Positions 41,215-53,512 are shown, numbered from the stretch's first letter. The stretch: DNA of 64,000 bases from Nitzschia sp. DOCU1 (GCA_951394045.1 OX595990.1:806001-870000), one strand, 5' to 3'. Translations and numbers: made by a program. Notes: a model not told the origin generated them from the sequence alone.

Positions 41215-42306
41215 ATGAAGCGTTTCCTACTTTCCTTTCTGGCGTTGCACTCGCCCGAAAACCAAGGTGTGCATGGTCAGAAGACAGTTCATGCGTCGAA
41301 ACTGATTATTCCTCGAAGCAACTCTACGCATCTTGTATGGAAGGCAGATCCTTTTCGAACGGATTCTTCTGGATCCGCCACTTGGCTTCGTCAAGCGGAG
41401 GTGGGATCACCACCCACATATCAGGTGCAAACTTTGGCGGACGCCCAGGCGGAATGTAGGAAATTCTTGCGCGATAATCTCATGTCATTTGATTTGCCAT
41501 TTCAAGAGACAATGGGATTTCCTACCGACAACGATAGTGAAGCCGATGGGTTAGGGAATGGGCTCGTCGGACCGACGATTCAACTTGCATTGGAGGCCAA
41601 AATGAATTTTCCTTGGACTGACGGCTTACCGAAAGATATCTTTATGGAATACGTATTGAACTATGCGAATCTGAATGAAGCAAGGACGAACTGGAGACCA
41701 CTTCTAGTTGATGCCTTGAAGTTCAATGAAAGTGACTTGTGGTTGAGCGGCAACGCCAATTTGTCGTCGGTCGTGACTTGGGTCAATACGAATCTTTGGA
41801 CCAGGCTGGGTCGGGGACCCGACAATCCCATCTATTTCAAGGCAAGCCAGACGCCCTTGATCTTTGATCCCATGTCAATCATCGCCTTTGGATATGCGTC
41901 GTGTACAGGAACGAGCATCCTATTTATAAACGCCCTTCGAGCCGTTGGAATTCCAGCCCGTGTTGCAGGGACCTCGGCATGGTATGGAGATCGTACGCAA
42001 GGAAACCACAACTGGGTGGAAGTCTATGATGCAGACAGTAGCAATGGTGCCGAGTGGAAGTTTTTGGAGTCTTCTCCCGCCAGCGGTGGCTTGGATACTC
42101 TTGAGAAGGATCCTTGCAAACGTTGGTTCTGTCAGGCCTCGCGATATCCGAGTAGTCGGGTGTATGCTGCATGCCTACGGAAACACTCTGAGTCAGAGCC
42201 AGCCATCTACTTTCCCCTAGCATGGGAATGGGGCAACCAAGATGTCCCAGCTGTCGATCGGACGCAATATTACACCGATATCTGCAGTTCTTGTGGAAAG
42301 AAGTAA
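41215..42306 (+). CDS. Transglutaminase-like cysteine protease-fold protein
   Basis: ATG 41215, 363 residues, single exon. The core domain has the Cys motif YASCTGTSILFINALRAVGIPARVAGT and the His motif QGNHNWVEVYD, then WKFLESSPA where the third residue of the triad would lie. This Cys-His arrangement defines the transglutaminase-like superfamily, which includes true cross-linkers and peptide N-glycanase-type hydrolases. Upstream (residues 120-190) a helical part contains DIFMEYVLNYANLNEARTNWRP. The N-terminus MKRFLLSFLALHSPE is weakly hydrophobic, perhaps a signal peptide. It begins 230 bp from the transposon right end. Confidence 0.8.
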   Translation: MKRFLLSFLALHSPENQGVHGQKTVHASKLIIPRSNSTHLVWKADPFRTDSSGSATWLRQAEVGSPPTYQVQTLADAQAECRKFLRDNLMSFDLPFQETMGFPTDNDSEADGLGNGLVGPTIQLALEAKMNFPWTDGLPKDIFMEYVLNYANLNEARTNWRPLLVDALKFNESDLWLSGNANLSSVVTWVNTNLWTRLGRGPDNPIYFKASQTPLIFDPMSIIAFGYASCTGTSILFINALRAVGIPARVAGTSAWYGDRTQGNHNWVEVYDADSSNGAEWKFLESSPASGGLDTLEKDPCKRWFCQASRYPSSRVYAACLRKHSESEPAIYFPLAWEWGNQDVPAVDRTQYYTDICSSCGKK

Positions 42307-42911
42307 ATTGTGCGGTAAAAAGTGTTGTCTGCCTCTAGTCCGCATGCCGTACGAGCCTGAATCCATATACAGTAGCCATTATTGTCGGTGTACAATAGCA
42401 TAACCTATTAAAGATAGATTGAAAGGGCTATAGAACTGCTTGGAACGTGATCATGAGTTCAATGGACATCTACTTGGTTCAAGTATAACTTTTCTTTCCA
42501 GTGAATTTGAAGATTTCTGAGATAGTTGTTCCATTCCAGTCCTTGTGTGCCAAAAGCAAAACTTACGAGATGATCCCCATTTCTTAGCGGCAAAAGAACC
42601 GTATCATAGCTACGGTACAAAATCGAACTATGATAGCACGCCAAGGAAAGGGCGGTACGATAGCAAAAGGTCGGCGGCCATTGGGCACGTGGAGGGTGGT
42701 ATCTTCTGCGCGACAATGCGCACCATTGACGTCATCAAGTTGTGACTTGGATCCGCCGAGATGTTGACGAGACTGGATTTTGATGGTCATGTGGGGTCAT
42801 GCCGATGATGTTCATTTGGAAGCAGGAGTGAGCTTCAACATTTGGACAACAAGGGATTCATCCAGCACTTTGCACTTTGCGCCTCTCCTAACTAGACATT
42901 TATTTGATATC
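42307..42911. promoter_or_regulatory. Intergenic with CRE palindrome
   Basis: TGACGTCA at 42727-42734 lies 178 bp upstream of the SEC14-like start. Other frames here have no ATG and no motif. Confidence 0.4.
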
Positions 42912-43799
42912 ATGTTTGTTCATCGGGCAATGAGCCTTTTCGCCATTTGGATTGGCTGCACCGATGCCTTTGGAGTCAAGGAACCCGTGTCAGCGCTTCT
43001 GCAAAAGCATGAGTCCGATATCGCTCGACTCAAGGAAGAGACTCAGGCGATTGTTGGTAGCATCGACTGTGTTCCCTACAACAATGATGTATTTTATCTA
43101 CGTTATTGCCTTGCGGACAAAGGCGTTGACGCCCTAAAAGACAATTTGGCCTGGCGTACTGGAGCAGGAAAAGCAATATGCGAGGCGGCAATTTCGGCGT
43201 TCGAAAAGGCAACGTCGGGGTCTGAGAAATGGAACAATGAACCAGTGAGAAACGGAGCGCCCAGTGCAGCGTCTATCAACAAGTACATTACGCCGGCATC
43301 ATCGTTGACAACTTCCTCATCGACCGGCGATTTGGTATACTGCATTCGAGCTGGTCTTATCGACGACGTCGCCTTGATGAAGGCTGTTTCTGTCAGCCAG
43401 ATGGTGGATTTCTTCCTTTATTGCAAAGAAGTGAATGCCCTTGTTGCGAACGATCGATCATTAGAAATGGATAAGTTGCTTTATGTCCTTACGGCGAACG
43501 ACCTCAGCGGACTGCAACTTCTAGGCGGAGATGCTACGTTTCGCCAAGCCCTCGGCGCGGCATCCAAACAGGCCAATACTCTCTATCCCACACTTGCTGG
43601 TCCCTCTCTACTTTTGAATCTCCCAAGACTTGTGAGTGCACTGGTCAAACTATTCACACCACTTTTCCCACCCGAGGTGAACGCTCGACTGAAGTTTGAA
43701 AGGGGTCCTTTGGCAGACGTCGACCAACTGATGGATATAAGTTACGGAGGAAAGCATAGAGACGCTTTTCTAAAAGACTTGGATAGACTTTGCTACTGA
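42912..43799 (+). CDS. Plastid-targeted SEC14/CRAL-TRIO-like lipid-transfer protein
   Basis: From ATG 42912, 295 residues; in-frame ATGs at 42783 and 42789 would lengthen it by about 42. The start MFVHRAMSLFAIWIGCTDAFGVKEP is a signal peptide ending in an A-F junction, the diatom plastid-import motif. The CRAL-TRIO N-terminal part is NNDVFYLRYCLADKGVDALKDNLAWRTG; the lipid-binding part includes DLSGLQLLGG, ASKQANTLYPTLAGPSLLLNLPRLVSALVKLFTPLFPP and NARLKFE. SEC14 proteins exchange phosphatidylinositol or other lipids. A redox or light role is not shown. Plastid location is inference from the leader. Confidence 0.78.
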   Translation: MFVHRAMSLFAIWIGCTDAFGVKEPVSALLQKHESDIARLKEETQAIVGSIDCVPYNNDVFYLRYCLADKGVDALKDNLAWRTGAGKAICEAAISAFEKATSGSEKWNNEPVRNGAPSAASINKYITPASSLTTSSSTGDLVYCIRAGLIDDVALMKAVSVSQMVDFFLYCKEVNALVANDRSLEMDKLLYVLTANDLSGLQLLGGDATFRQALGAASKQANTLYPTLAGPSLLLNLPRLVSALVKLFTPLFPPEVNARLKFERGPLADVDQLMDISYGGKHRDAFLKDLDRLCY

Positions 43800-44069
43800 G
43801 GACTAGCAAGAACGCTGCAGGTCAGCTACCCACGACGAGGACGAGCTCACAAGATTATGCACGAAACAAGGATCTATAACTCACCAAATGTATCCTAGCT
43901 AGAGTCCCTGAAGCAAATTGGTGTTTAGTATGCTTTAACCGTGCCCAGCACTTGTGTGGGATCGAGTAAACTGGATCATCCTTGGTGTGGGGCTATGCTC
44001 GAATGCGCTGACGTAGCTATCATTATGTTTCAAGGAAGCGGACTAATTCGAACCCAGCCTATTGGATGT

Positions 44070-44282
44070 CTATGCGTCTGTCGCAGCAATAATTCGAATT
44101 CCGGTATTGGTGATTCCAACGTAGCTTCCCTGGTAGGGCGTGTCGTCCACACGTTCCCCTTGCATAACGAACCGCGGACCCCAACGCTGGGCGACGACAA
44201 ACAAGGAGGGAGCCACATACAATGCTTCATCATTGTTGGTGCGATTTCCTCCATGGTGGATGGCATTGAATGTTTGCAACAT
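44070..44282 (-). other. Isolated coding-like fragment of unknown family
   Basis: ATG 44282, 70 codons: AIHHGGNRTNNDEALYVAPS then LFVVAQRWGPRFVMQGERVD and YQGSYVGITNTGIRII. The alternation of ordered beta-like segments looks like part of a real protein. No neighbouring exon was found, so it may be a gene relic. Confidence 0.35.
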
Positions 44283-45212
44283 TCTTGGCTGAAATAACTC
44301 TGCTAGCTAGCTGGCAAGCCTTAACCTCCGCCCTCTCCAGTCGATAGCTGAGTAGGCTTGGGTTATTCTTTCTTTGCCGGTTCCGAGCTTGGTAATACAT
44401 CCGAGATCTGATCGTCAAAGTGGATAAATCAAAAGTTGAGAGACTTCTTTTGTATTATTATTCCTAGTAGAATAGTGGCGAGTGACCCATAGCTAGAAGT
44501 TGAAGGTCCAATGCCTACCTTGTTGCTATGGTAGTCCTGGGGAGCCACGTCTACCTACAGCATTGAGACTACACTCGGCTTTTGGAATCATAGCTTACCT
44601 GGTATTGCATTTTCAACAACAGTTCAGCTGGCATGGAATCCCGAAGGCATTATTCGGCCGGGGAAGAGAGATCGGAAGACACATGGATGACGCTTCGAAT
44701 TTCATTGCTTCGTTTTTTCATAAAAACTACCGAAGAGACCTTTGCTAGCCATTGGTTGGGTGTCACAAGTTGAAGGGTTCTCATCATGATGCTCATGGGG
44801 GCTTCGTGTCAAGAGAAATGCCAAGAATTCTTTCACAGCGCGGCCAAAAACTGTCTGCGTTGTTCGATTTTTTGCACCCGGAAGAAGGGCGTTCGCTTTT
44901 AAATCTTATCTAAAACTGAATAATTTCGAATATTATGCCGGGTGTCACGTGGGCGGTCTATTATGTAGGAATCATATGCGGACGGCTGCCGTTGCGCCTC
45001 TCCGCCTCCGTTGATAAATATGCCGAAAAAGATCCAGAACAGCGGCGCAGCGGCCGATCTCCTCATCGTGCCGATGCCTTCAACGACGAGCCGCGGGGAG
45101 GTTGATGAGTGCATGGGAACCCTTGCTGTCATAAAAAAAAGAAAAAATCATTCTGCCTTGCGTTGACACCTTTCGTCGTTTTGCAAAAGATTGATCTTGA
45201 AGATACGACAAC
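44283..45212. promoter_or_regulatory. Intergenic / H+-pyrophosphatase promoter
   Basis: No supported frame. An A-rich stretch at about 45131-45147 lies 65-80 bp upstream of the ATG. 43800-44069 is likewise empty. Confidence 0.4.
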
Positions 45213-47997
45213 ATGGCGACCGACAGCATGGCGACCGAGTTGATGGACAACTTTCTGTGCATCAAGTACAACAATGGTGAACTAGCTTTCCCTTGCAGCG
45301 CTACGGCTATCCAAGCTTCGTCCCTTGGACTTGCTGGTGGTGGTGCGGCGCTCTTGTTTACTCTTTTCCTCACCCACAAGGTAATTCTATCGAATTTCAT
45401 TGTTGTGCCGACGACTGGTCGTTTGTTGGCAAAATGGTGTCGGTTGCAGGCTTAGTACACCGCGTTTCATCATTTTTGTTTCGTTTGAATGCGTTCGTTG
45501 CTATTCGGTCATTAATGTGGTGTCACAGGCTGTCAAAGAATTTTAAACGTTATAATTCTAACCCGGTCGCTGCTCTCTTGATTTTTGATCACGACAGTTG
45601 AAACAATCGCCTCGTGGAAATGATCTCATGAACAAGATCTCGGATCAAATCAAATCTGGCGCCCGTGCCTTTTTGGTGACCGAGTACAAGTACCTGGCCA
45701 TGTTTGTACTCGCCATGTTTGCCTGCCTGCTCATCCTCTACACTATCGACCCCCCTTCGGGCGACCGTACCGACGGAATTCGCTACGCTGGATGCTTTGC
45801 GGTGGGTGCGATGCTCAGCGCCAGTTCCGGCTGGCTGGGCATGGTGGTCGCCACTGACGCCAATGTTCGTACTACTCAAGCTGCCGACAAGGAAGGCCTG
45901 AACGCGGCCCTCCGTGTCGCCTTTACTGGAGGAGCCGTCATGGGATTTACCGTTGTGGGCTTGGGCCTTACTGGTGTTTCTCTCATGTTCTACATCGTGT
46001 CTTTGGGATACGAAGGCGAGTCCCAGGTTCAGGCACTCCGGTATGCTGGCGACACCTTGGCCGGATTTGGATTCGGAGCCTCTTCGATTGCCCTCTTTGC
46101 CCGTGTTGCCGGTGGAATTTACACCAAGGCCGCTGATGTCGGTAAGTAACAGTGGGGTTAAGTTCAATAAATTTGCACGCCCTAGAACGCATCTGGAATG
46201 CCTGGGGTCAAAGATCAAATAAGTGTCTAACGACGAGTATTTTCGCATGCCAGGTGCCGATTTGGTCGGAAAGGTCGAAATGGACATTCCTGAGGACGAT
46301 CCCCGTAATCCTGCTGTCATTGCGGATAACGTTGGAGACAATGTCGGTGATGTCGCTGGAATGGGTGCTGACTTGTTCGAGTCCTTTGTCGGTTCGACCA
46401 TTGCCGCCGTGGCGTTGGCTGACGGTGACATTGTAAAGATGATGCTTCCCTTTTGGATTTCTGGAGCTGGTATCTTGGCCTCAATGATCGGATACTTTTT
46501 CGTTGGCACCAAGGAAGGCGCTTCCCAAAAGGATTTGCTATTTGCCCTCATGAAGGGTACCTTTGGCGCGTCTGCCCTAGTAATGGCTTTTGCGGCCGCT
46601 CTGTGCGCTACTCTCTTTGAGGGGCGCGAAACAGAAGGATGGGAAATCTATGGATGTATTATCATTGGCCTTTTGGCTGGTGTACTGATCGGACAAGTAA
46701 CGGAATTTTTCACGTCGTACTCTTACTGGCCGGTGCAAAGTATCACCGACGCCGGTGTTACAGGACCCGCCACCGTCATCATCCAAGGTTTGGGCATTGG
46801 TATGATCTCCACTGTCTTCCCCGTGCTTATCATTGTCGCCACTATTCTCGGATGCAACGCATTGTCTGGTGAATATGGTATTGCCATGTCTGCTGTCGGT
46901 ATGCTCAGTACTTTGGGTATCACCCTTGCCACCGACGCCTATGGTCCTGTTGCCGACAATGCCGGTGGTATCGCTGAAATGGCAGAGCTCGAGCACCGTG
47001 TCCGCGAGACTACCGACGCTTTGGATGCCCTTGGTAACACTACCGCTGCCACTGGAAAGGGATTTGCCATTGCTTCTGCCGTCTTGACCGCCCTTTCGTT
47101 GTTGGCGGCTTTCAAGGCCAAGGCTGGAATCACCATTGTGGACATCGGTGAACCCATTGTCTTGAGTGGTGCATTGATCGGAGCTATGCTTCCATTTTTG
47201 TTCGCCGCCTTGACGATGCTTTCGGTGCAAAAAGTAAGTCTCGAATCGCACAGGTTGCCTAACGGTCTGCCCGTCATACGTATGTGATATCATATCTAAC
47301 GTTTGTCTCTTCATTCATTCAGGCTGCTGGAGCCATCATCATTGAAGTCCGCCGTCAATTCGCTGAGATCCCCGGACTTCGCGAGGGTACTGCTGAAGCT
47401 GACTCGGACAAGTGTGTTGCCATTTCGACCCAGTCTAGTGTTGAAGAAATGGCCCTTCCCGGTCTGTACGCGGTTTTGTCCCCCATTACGGTTGGATTCT
47501 TGATTGGCACCAAATGCTTGACGGGTCTCCTCGCCGGTTCCATTGCCAGCGGTATGATGTTGGCGATCATGATGGCCAACGCCGGTGGTGCCTGGGACAA
47601 CTCGAAGAAGTACATTGAGATTGAAGGTGCCAAGGGAGGAAAGGGAACGGATACGCACAAGGCCTGCGTTGTTGGTGATACCGTCGGAGATCCGTTCAAG
47701 GATACTAGTGGCCCTGCACTCAACATTCTGATCAAGCTCATGAGCATGATCTCGTTGACGATTGCTCCTCTCTTGGAGGGATCTACTGACTGGGAATACT
47801 GGTATTGGGGATTGATCCCTCTCGGTGTAATGGTTATTGGAACCTACCTTGTTTACTACTACTTCTGGAGGGAAATTGCGGATATTACGGCTGATGTGAG
47901 TTCGAAGAAAGCAGTTGATGAAGTGAAGGAGGTTCCGGCGGGCAAGGAAGCTGATGGCAGCGCCCTTCCGGAAGTGGAGGAGATTGAATCGGCATAA
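45213..47997 (+). CDS. Membrane H+-translocating pyrophosphatase (vacuolar type), four exons
   Basis: Exons 45213-45380, 45598-46141, 46254-47233, 47323-47997 give 788 residues, typical for the family. The pyrophosphate site is complete: [32 protein letters not shown] (acidic Mg-PPi motif) and the C-terminal [30 protein letters not shown] has Ala where K+-independent pumps have Lys, so it should be the K+-dependent type I. About 16 hydrophobic helices are present. The enzyme uses PPi to acidify vacuoles or Golgi-derived compartments. Exon 1 codes a short polar head with one helix; intron 1 is the longest (217 nt). The tail is acidic (EVEEIESA). Confidence 0.95.
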
Positions 47998-49696
47998 AGC
48001 CGTGATATTTGGGATTGTTGCGAGATGCCCCTCTGATTTCGTGCTCTTCGGTTCATTTGTAGGTTGGAGGACCAACAAGCGCCGTACCTTCTTCGTCCGT
48101 GGCGAATCCGGAGGAGGGCGAAAAATTATCTAAGTTGGTTTAACTATTGCCAATACATGTTCATTGCAAAATAGAGAGTAAGTGCATGGTTTTCAGTATG
48201 TCTATGAAAATGAATCTCACACCGATCCATCTTGCTCAAATTCGGTTAGGTTATGAGCCCTTCTTTCGGCATCCTACCGGTAGTACGATAGTAGTAGTGG
48301 CAAGTACTAGGGTCAACAATAGATCCTGCAGTACTCGTAGTCGACTATTATTCTTTCTTCTTGATCGATGGTACCATTATCACAGTTTGGGTCTTTTGTC
48401 TTGTGATTTTCTTAGGCTGAATTCAGTAACGGACAACACAGTGGCTCTAACTAAACAAAGACCTATAGTCGAGAGTTGTACTGTAGGGCTCGCTATCGTT
48501 TGGACATGATAGTAATCAAGCAAACGTTCAGAAGCTTTATGCTTCCGTCGTCGCGTGCAATCAGCTTGGTCGAACAGAACGATTCTTCTTAGCATATTAT
48601 CTTGTATCTGCAGGCATCATTGATACATACGTATCGACCTCAACCAGGACAGGCAGCCAGACATTATTAGCAAGTTTTAGTTCGCAGGAGAACATCGAAA
48701 ACGAACACTATGTTCAGTCTTGAGCCACTATTCTCGAAATGGAGAAACGCTTCATAATTGGATCTGATACTCTCATTTTCTTCCAATGAATGCGAACGTA
48801 TACTTTTCTGTGCTAAAATCCATCATTAAATATATCATCTTGTCTGGTCGTGTCTCACTCAACATTCTGCAGTAATTGTAGAATGATTGGGGACTCAGGA
48901 TAAAAGCGATGAAACGCCATCTTCGACTCCCATCGAATTTTTAAATTGCCTCTCTTGTAAATAATGCATGCCTGCCTTCCCACTATTTCGTTCGGTATAC
49001 GGATACCTGGCGCGGTTTTAAGGCATGATAGGCGGTACAAGGTACGACACAACGCACTCCATACCCAACTCTTCGCCTTCCCAGCGTATGCTCTATGTTC
49101 CGAACACTTTAGTTCCGCCGAAGATTATCACAAGTTTGATGTTCTTGGATCGGAAGACTGCAAGACAACACCCTACGAATGTACAGTGTCAAGTACGGCG
49201 ATGCGCGCGAAGCTTCCCTTCGTTTGAACGCTATAAATCTCGTATTTTGTGCGACCATAATCCGGCGAGGCTGTATTTCATTTTTATAAAATCACCGACG
49301 AGCGCCCCACGGCGCCAATTGTCGCAGACGTCCTGCCTTCCCGATCTCTTACGAGGCACAAGCACATCTCACCCAAGTTAATGAAAAATAGGGGTCGTGC
49401 ATTCCTTTGCTATCGATTCCTACCGTCTGTAGCTTTTACATGCTATTACACCTCTGGTCCATCAATAAGAGAGGTTGCGACGACTGGAGTCTGATCATCT
49501 GACAGGAAGGCTACGTTTTGTTCAGAGAATCAGTTAACAACGATTCTACCGATAGGTACAAGTGCCTGCTTCTCAACATTCCTACCAAGTAGTGGCCTTT
49601 GGGTTGGCGGTTGTGCGTCGCTGCATTTCTTAATAACATCATCATTTTCAACATCCTACAAACTGCACGAGACAGGGGAGAGGTGGTGGTCAACAA
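47998..49696. other. Long intergenic region, 1.7 kb
   Basis: CTACCGGTAG occurs at 48274-48283. Several short frames overlap on both strands between 48150 and 49390 with no motif. Presumed 3' region of the pyrophosphatase gene and promoter of the HMG gene. Confidence 0.35.
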
Positions 49697-51242
49697 ATGT
49701 CCACTAAGAAGGGTCAGGTCAAGTACAAGAAGGCTCCTCAAGCACCTCGACGGTTCAAGAGCTCTTATATGTTTTTCTCTACAGAGAAGCATAAGTCGAT
49801 ACGACAGGAGCTGATAGAAAAGGGGGAAACCGATAAGGTGAGGACAATATTTCCTGACATGAGATTCAGTCTAAACGGGGAAGGGGTTGTCGGTGCCGTG
49901 TTTCCAATGTCTAACATCTTGTTGTTGCTTGTTTGTACAGCTCTCCACTACCGAAGTGGCAAAGCTGGTATCACAGGCTTGGAAAGATCTTTCAGAAGAC
50001 GAGAAGGAAGAATGGGAGGAATTGGCTAGGAAAGATAAAGCCCGCTACGAAATGGAAAAGTCCTACTACAAGGGGCCCTGGAAGGTGCCCGCGAAGCGCC
50101 GGTCGCCGAAACATCCCAATGCACCGAAGCGCCCGATGTCAGCTTTCCTATCATTTTCAAACTCAAAACGTGCACATGTGAAGGAAAAGAACCCAAATAT
50201 CGGCAATGCCGAAGTGTCAAGAATCCTTGCCCAAATGTGGAAAGACGCTTCAAGTGACGAGAGGAAAGAACATGTCGACAAGGAATTCAAACTGCGCCAG
50301 GAGTACAAAACTGCTATTGCAGAGTGGAGGAAGAACTCTGAAATGGAGATTCAAGCGGTTAGGAAAGAACGAGAAGATCAAGCCATGAAAGCTGTTTTAG
50401 AAGGAAAGGTTGCGGAAAACGCTCAGCACTCAGCAGGGGGCGGGTACAGCATCTCAAACAATCGAGGAGGTGCGGAAGCAGCAGGATTGCAGGATGGCGA
50501 CTCAGCGTCGTATCCTCGCCAAGACGCACGAGACCCAAGAACGGATCATTATGGAAACCGTCACCCACAAGCAGATGGTCAGTACTATAACCACCACTTA
50601 TCTGGTCAGAGCGCCTCCTCCTATATGCCAGTTGTCCCTCCTTCCTCAGGAACCGGCAACGGAGGAGGAGTGCTGGGAACACCAGAATCCTCATCGCCGC
50701 TCCCGCCACCATACTACCCTCCGCCGCACTTCTACAATCAGCAGCACCAACCTTTATTCGCTTTCTACCAGAGCAGTTATTATCACCCCCCAACCCATGG
50801 TAACGGTTACCCCCCTCCTCCTGCCGCCAACCCCGCCGACGATGATGAGTACACCAAGGTTATTAGAGTGAACAACAAGAATCATCCCGATCCTGCTGCC
50901 AGCGGGGGAGAAACGCCTGCGTCGGGTAACGGAACACAAGATGACCACTATGGCGCTGCTTCCAATGGAGGAGGAGGGCCGTATGGAGAGTCGTCGTCGT
51001 CTTATGCAAGTATGTATCCTCACCAACATGCTGGTGAAGGATACGATTACCAGCACTTCTATCAGCAGCAGCACCACCCAGCATATGCTGCTCCTGCTGG
51101 TTTCAATGAATATCACGCACATCAACTCTCAACAGTAAGCAGTGCTGGGGCGTATGACTCAGCCCATTTCCCCGCGCCGGCATACTATACCGCTGGAAGT
51201 AGTGCTGCTGCTCCATATCACAGCGGCATGGCCCAGCCCTAG
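49697..51242 (+). CDS. Two-HMG-box chromatin protein with prion-like C-terminus
   Basis: Exons 49697-49837 and 49941-51242 (intron 103 nt inside box 1) give 480 residues. Box 1 is PQAPRRFKSSYMFFSTEKHK through AWKDLSEDEKEEWEELARKDKARYE. Box 2 is PNAPKRPMSAFLSFSNSKRA through WKDASSDERKEHVDKEFKLRQEYKTAIAEW. The spacing resembles HMGB and FACT-type boxes. After a short Lys/Glu helix the last 300 residues are a Tyr/Gln/Pro/Gly-rich disordered tail (PPYYPPPHFYNQQHQ and similar), unlike the acidic tail of animal HMGB. HMG boxes bend DNA; the tail could drive condensate formation, which is inference. Confidence 0.87.
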
Positions 51243-51750
51243 TCATCGTGATGGATCAGGTGCGAGCATCGGCAGAAATTGCCAAGACTTTCAACCTCCC
51301 ACCCCAAACCCGATGACGAGCAGCCCTTTCGTGTTGCTCTAAAGGATTTTTCCGATTAGTTCGTTCACATCGCTCAACTCCGGACCACTTAAAATGGAGT
51401 TCTAGCCTTTGGTTACTTACTAGAGTACATGTCAATTTTCCGAGGGAACCTGCTGTGGTTGACCAGGCCCGCCCTAGATAAACAGTTGCAGGTACCCCAG
51501 TATCTCAAAGTGAGTTGAAGTACTCCTGTAAGCAATGACTTGATGTACTTAACTCGCACTTACAAGACGGAACGAAGAAATCTTTTTGCTAGTCAGATTT
51601 TTAAGGCGCACCATTTGAAATATCAATACTTTCGTTACTACTAGAGTATTCAACGTCGGGATGGCGTGGTCGCGTACAATCCTCTGTGTGATATTAGACG
51701 ACGCAATGTTATTTCCAAAAAGATTCAATCCAATTCGAAGCCCCACGTAA
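51243..51750. other. Intergenic, convergent 3' ends
   Basis: Between the HMG gene and the DUF6824 gene. No supported frame or repeat. Confidence 0.35.
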
Positions 51751-53512
51751 TCATCGAGAATTAACCGTACGGAGTCGAGTCTCCGACGGCGTTTCTTCAT
51801 AATCATCCAGCAAGGAGTCTCGGCCACCTTTCGACGCCGTCCCCATTATCGGCGGGCCACCCGGTTGAGCAATACTTCCTCCTCCGGCACTGCCAAAGGT
51901 AGAATGAGGTAGAGGGGCCGGAGTAAAGTCATCCCCGACAAGCATGGACGTCACACCTGATTTGAGGGTAGTCAAGAACTGAGAGGGGGTGCGTGCCAAG
52001 TTGAAGATTGAAGAACTAATGCCTCGCTCCAAGTTCTCAGCTGGGGGAGGCGGGGGTTGGGGCTCCTCCTGTTGTTGTTGTTGTTGTTGCTGCTGCTGCT
52101 GATGGGGCTGCAGTTGGTCATCCTCTTGATCCTTATTGAGTGGCCAGAATGATGTCAACCAGTCTGACACCTGTGTAGTCAGCCGGTTCAAAGGAAGCGG
52201 AACCACGTCATCGTCCACCAAGCCATACGTCGATATTTCCTCCGGCTCTGATCCAACATTCCTCGATGAAGGATACTTCTGGGAACTGCTAGTATACATG
52301 CCGTTCTGTTGCTGATGCATAGCATTCATATTATTTGAGTTTTGATGCATATTCATCCCACTTCCAACTCCATTGACAGGCAGCGGGTCCACGCTGCTCA
52401 AGCCCAGAGATTGTTGCGGATTGAACGAAAAGTTCCCCAAATTGCTGCCTTCAAATGCCGCGGCCTCCATAGAAAGCACATCAGATGGATTCGGCAACTG
52501 TTGCTGTCCCATGAAACTGTTTCTCGCTCCACCCGAAAAAGAAAAGAATCCAGACGATCGGCGATTCCGAGCAACTTCCATTTGATTTGAATTAGCCATA
52601 GGATCACTATCCGTTCGCCCAAACAATCCCGACCCGCTTAAAAAGCCAAATAAACTCGACTGGCGAGATTGCACGGATTCGGGAGGTAGCGGGATAATAT
52701 CATCGTCGTTTGGCTTCATACGTTTGTCCGCCTGCCCGTATCCAGTATCTTGATCATTACTAACAATCCTTTGTTGGATGTTGTTACCCCCATATCCACC
52801 CATGGAAGGATTTCCTTGCCGCCACCAGGACGGCTGGGCAATACCCGATGGCCGCTCCTCCGCCTTGCGTTTTCTATCCATTTCCATTTGCTGCCTTGCA
52901 AATGGCTGCTGGCTTGCCCCTGCCTGAGCTCTATCCAAGCCGGCCTGTCGTAAAGCGGCTTTTGCTAGATCAGACAAATCTTCATTCTTGGAAGCGGTTT
53001 TCTTGGCTGCTGCTTGAGCCGCCAGCTGTGCAACTTCTGTAGAAAGGGGAGGATCTGCGTCCACGACCCCGGGAATTTTCGGATCTCCTGGTAGATCCTT
53101 CTCTCGCAACGCCTGAGACGTCTTATCTACCGCACGCTTGTATGTAATCTGCCTCCACGATCCAGAGTCTTTGTCTGCCAACTCCAGAAAGCGACCCGGT
53201 GGTTCTTGCTGCTGGACAGCCTGCACAATTGCTTTTGCCACGAGCAATTTTGTATGCTTGGGGCAACTACGGTATAGCGCGCGATTACTACGAACTAGCC
53301 GTCGAAACCACTCATTGCCTGCATGCTGGTTGGTTAACCCTCCTCTTCCGCAAAGGACGTCCTTGAACATTTCAACACGGGGAGTGATTCAGTTGAGTTA
53401 TTTTGCCTTTCTTCAAACGCCGTACTATTGATCAGCTAATGATTCAACTTACATGAGTATGCGGCGTATGAATTATCGGAAATATCTCCGGTTCTTTTTT
53501 GGATCCTGCCAT
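51751..53512 (-). CDS. DUF6824-domain protein, probable regulator, two exons proposed
   Basis: The domain is DVLCGRGGLTNQHAGNEWFR, then LVAKAIVQAVQQQEPPGRFLE and SGSWRQITYKRAVDKTSQALRE, the DUF6824 signature common in diatoms. A long disordered region follows with poly-Gln, Pro runs and repeated aromatic/acidic patches (IIPLPPES, VVPLPLNR). Proposed model: exon 1 53512-53453 (MAGSKKEPEIFPIIHTPHTH), intron 53452-53362 (gtaagt...ttcaag), exon 2 53361-51751, 556 residues. The alternative is to start at ATG 53370 (MFKDVLCG), but that Met sits in the acceptor and is preceded by an in-frame stop 18 bases upstream. Function is unknown; DNA or chromatin binding is often suggested. Confidence 0.78.

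Noticed and set aside
45589..47314. Long minus-strand frames opposite the H+-pyrophosphatase
   Set aside because: Shadow frames of a strongly biased, conserved coding sequence.
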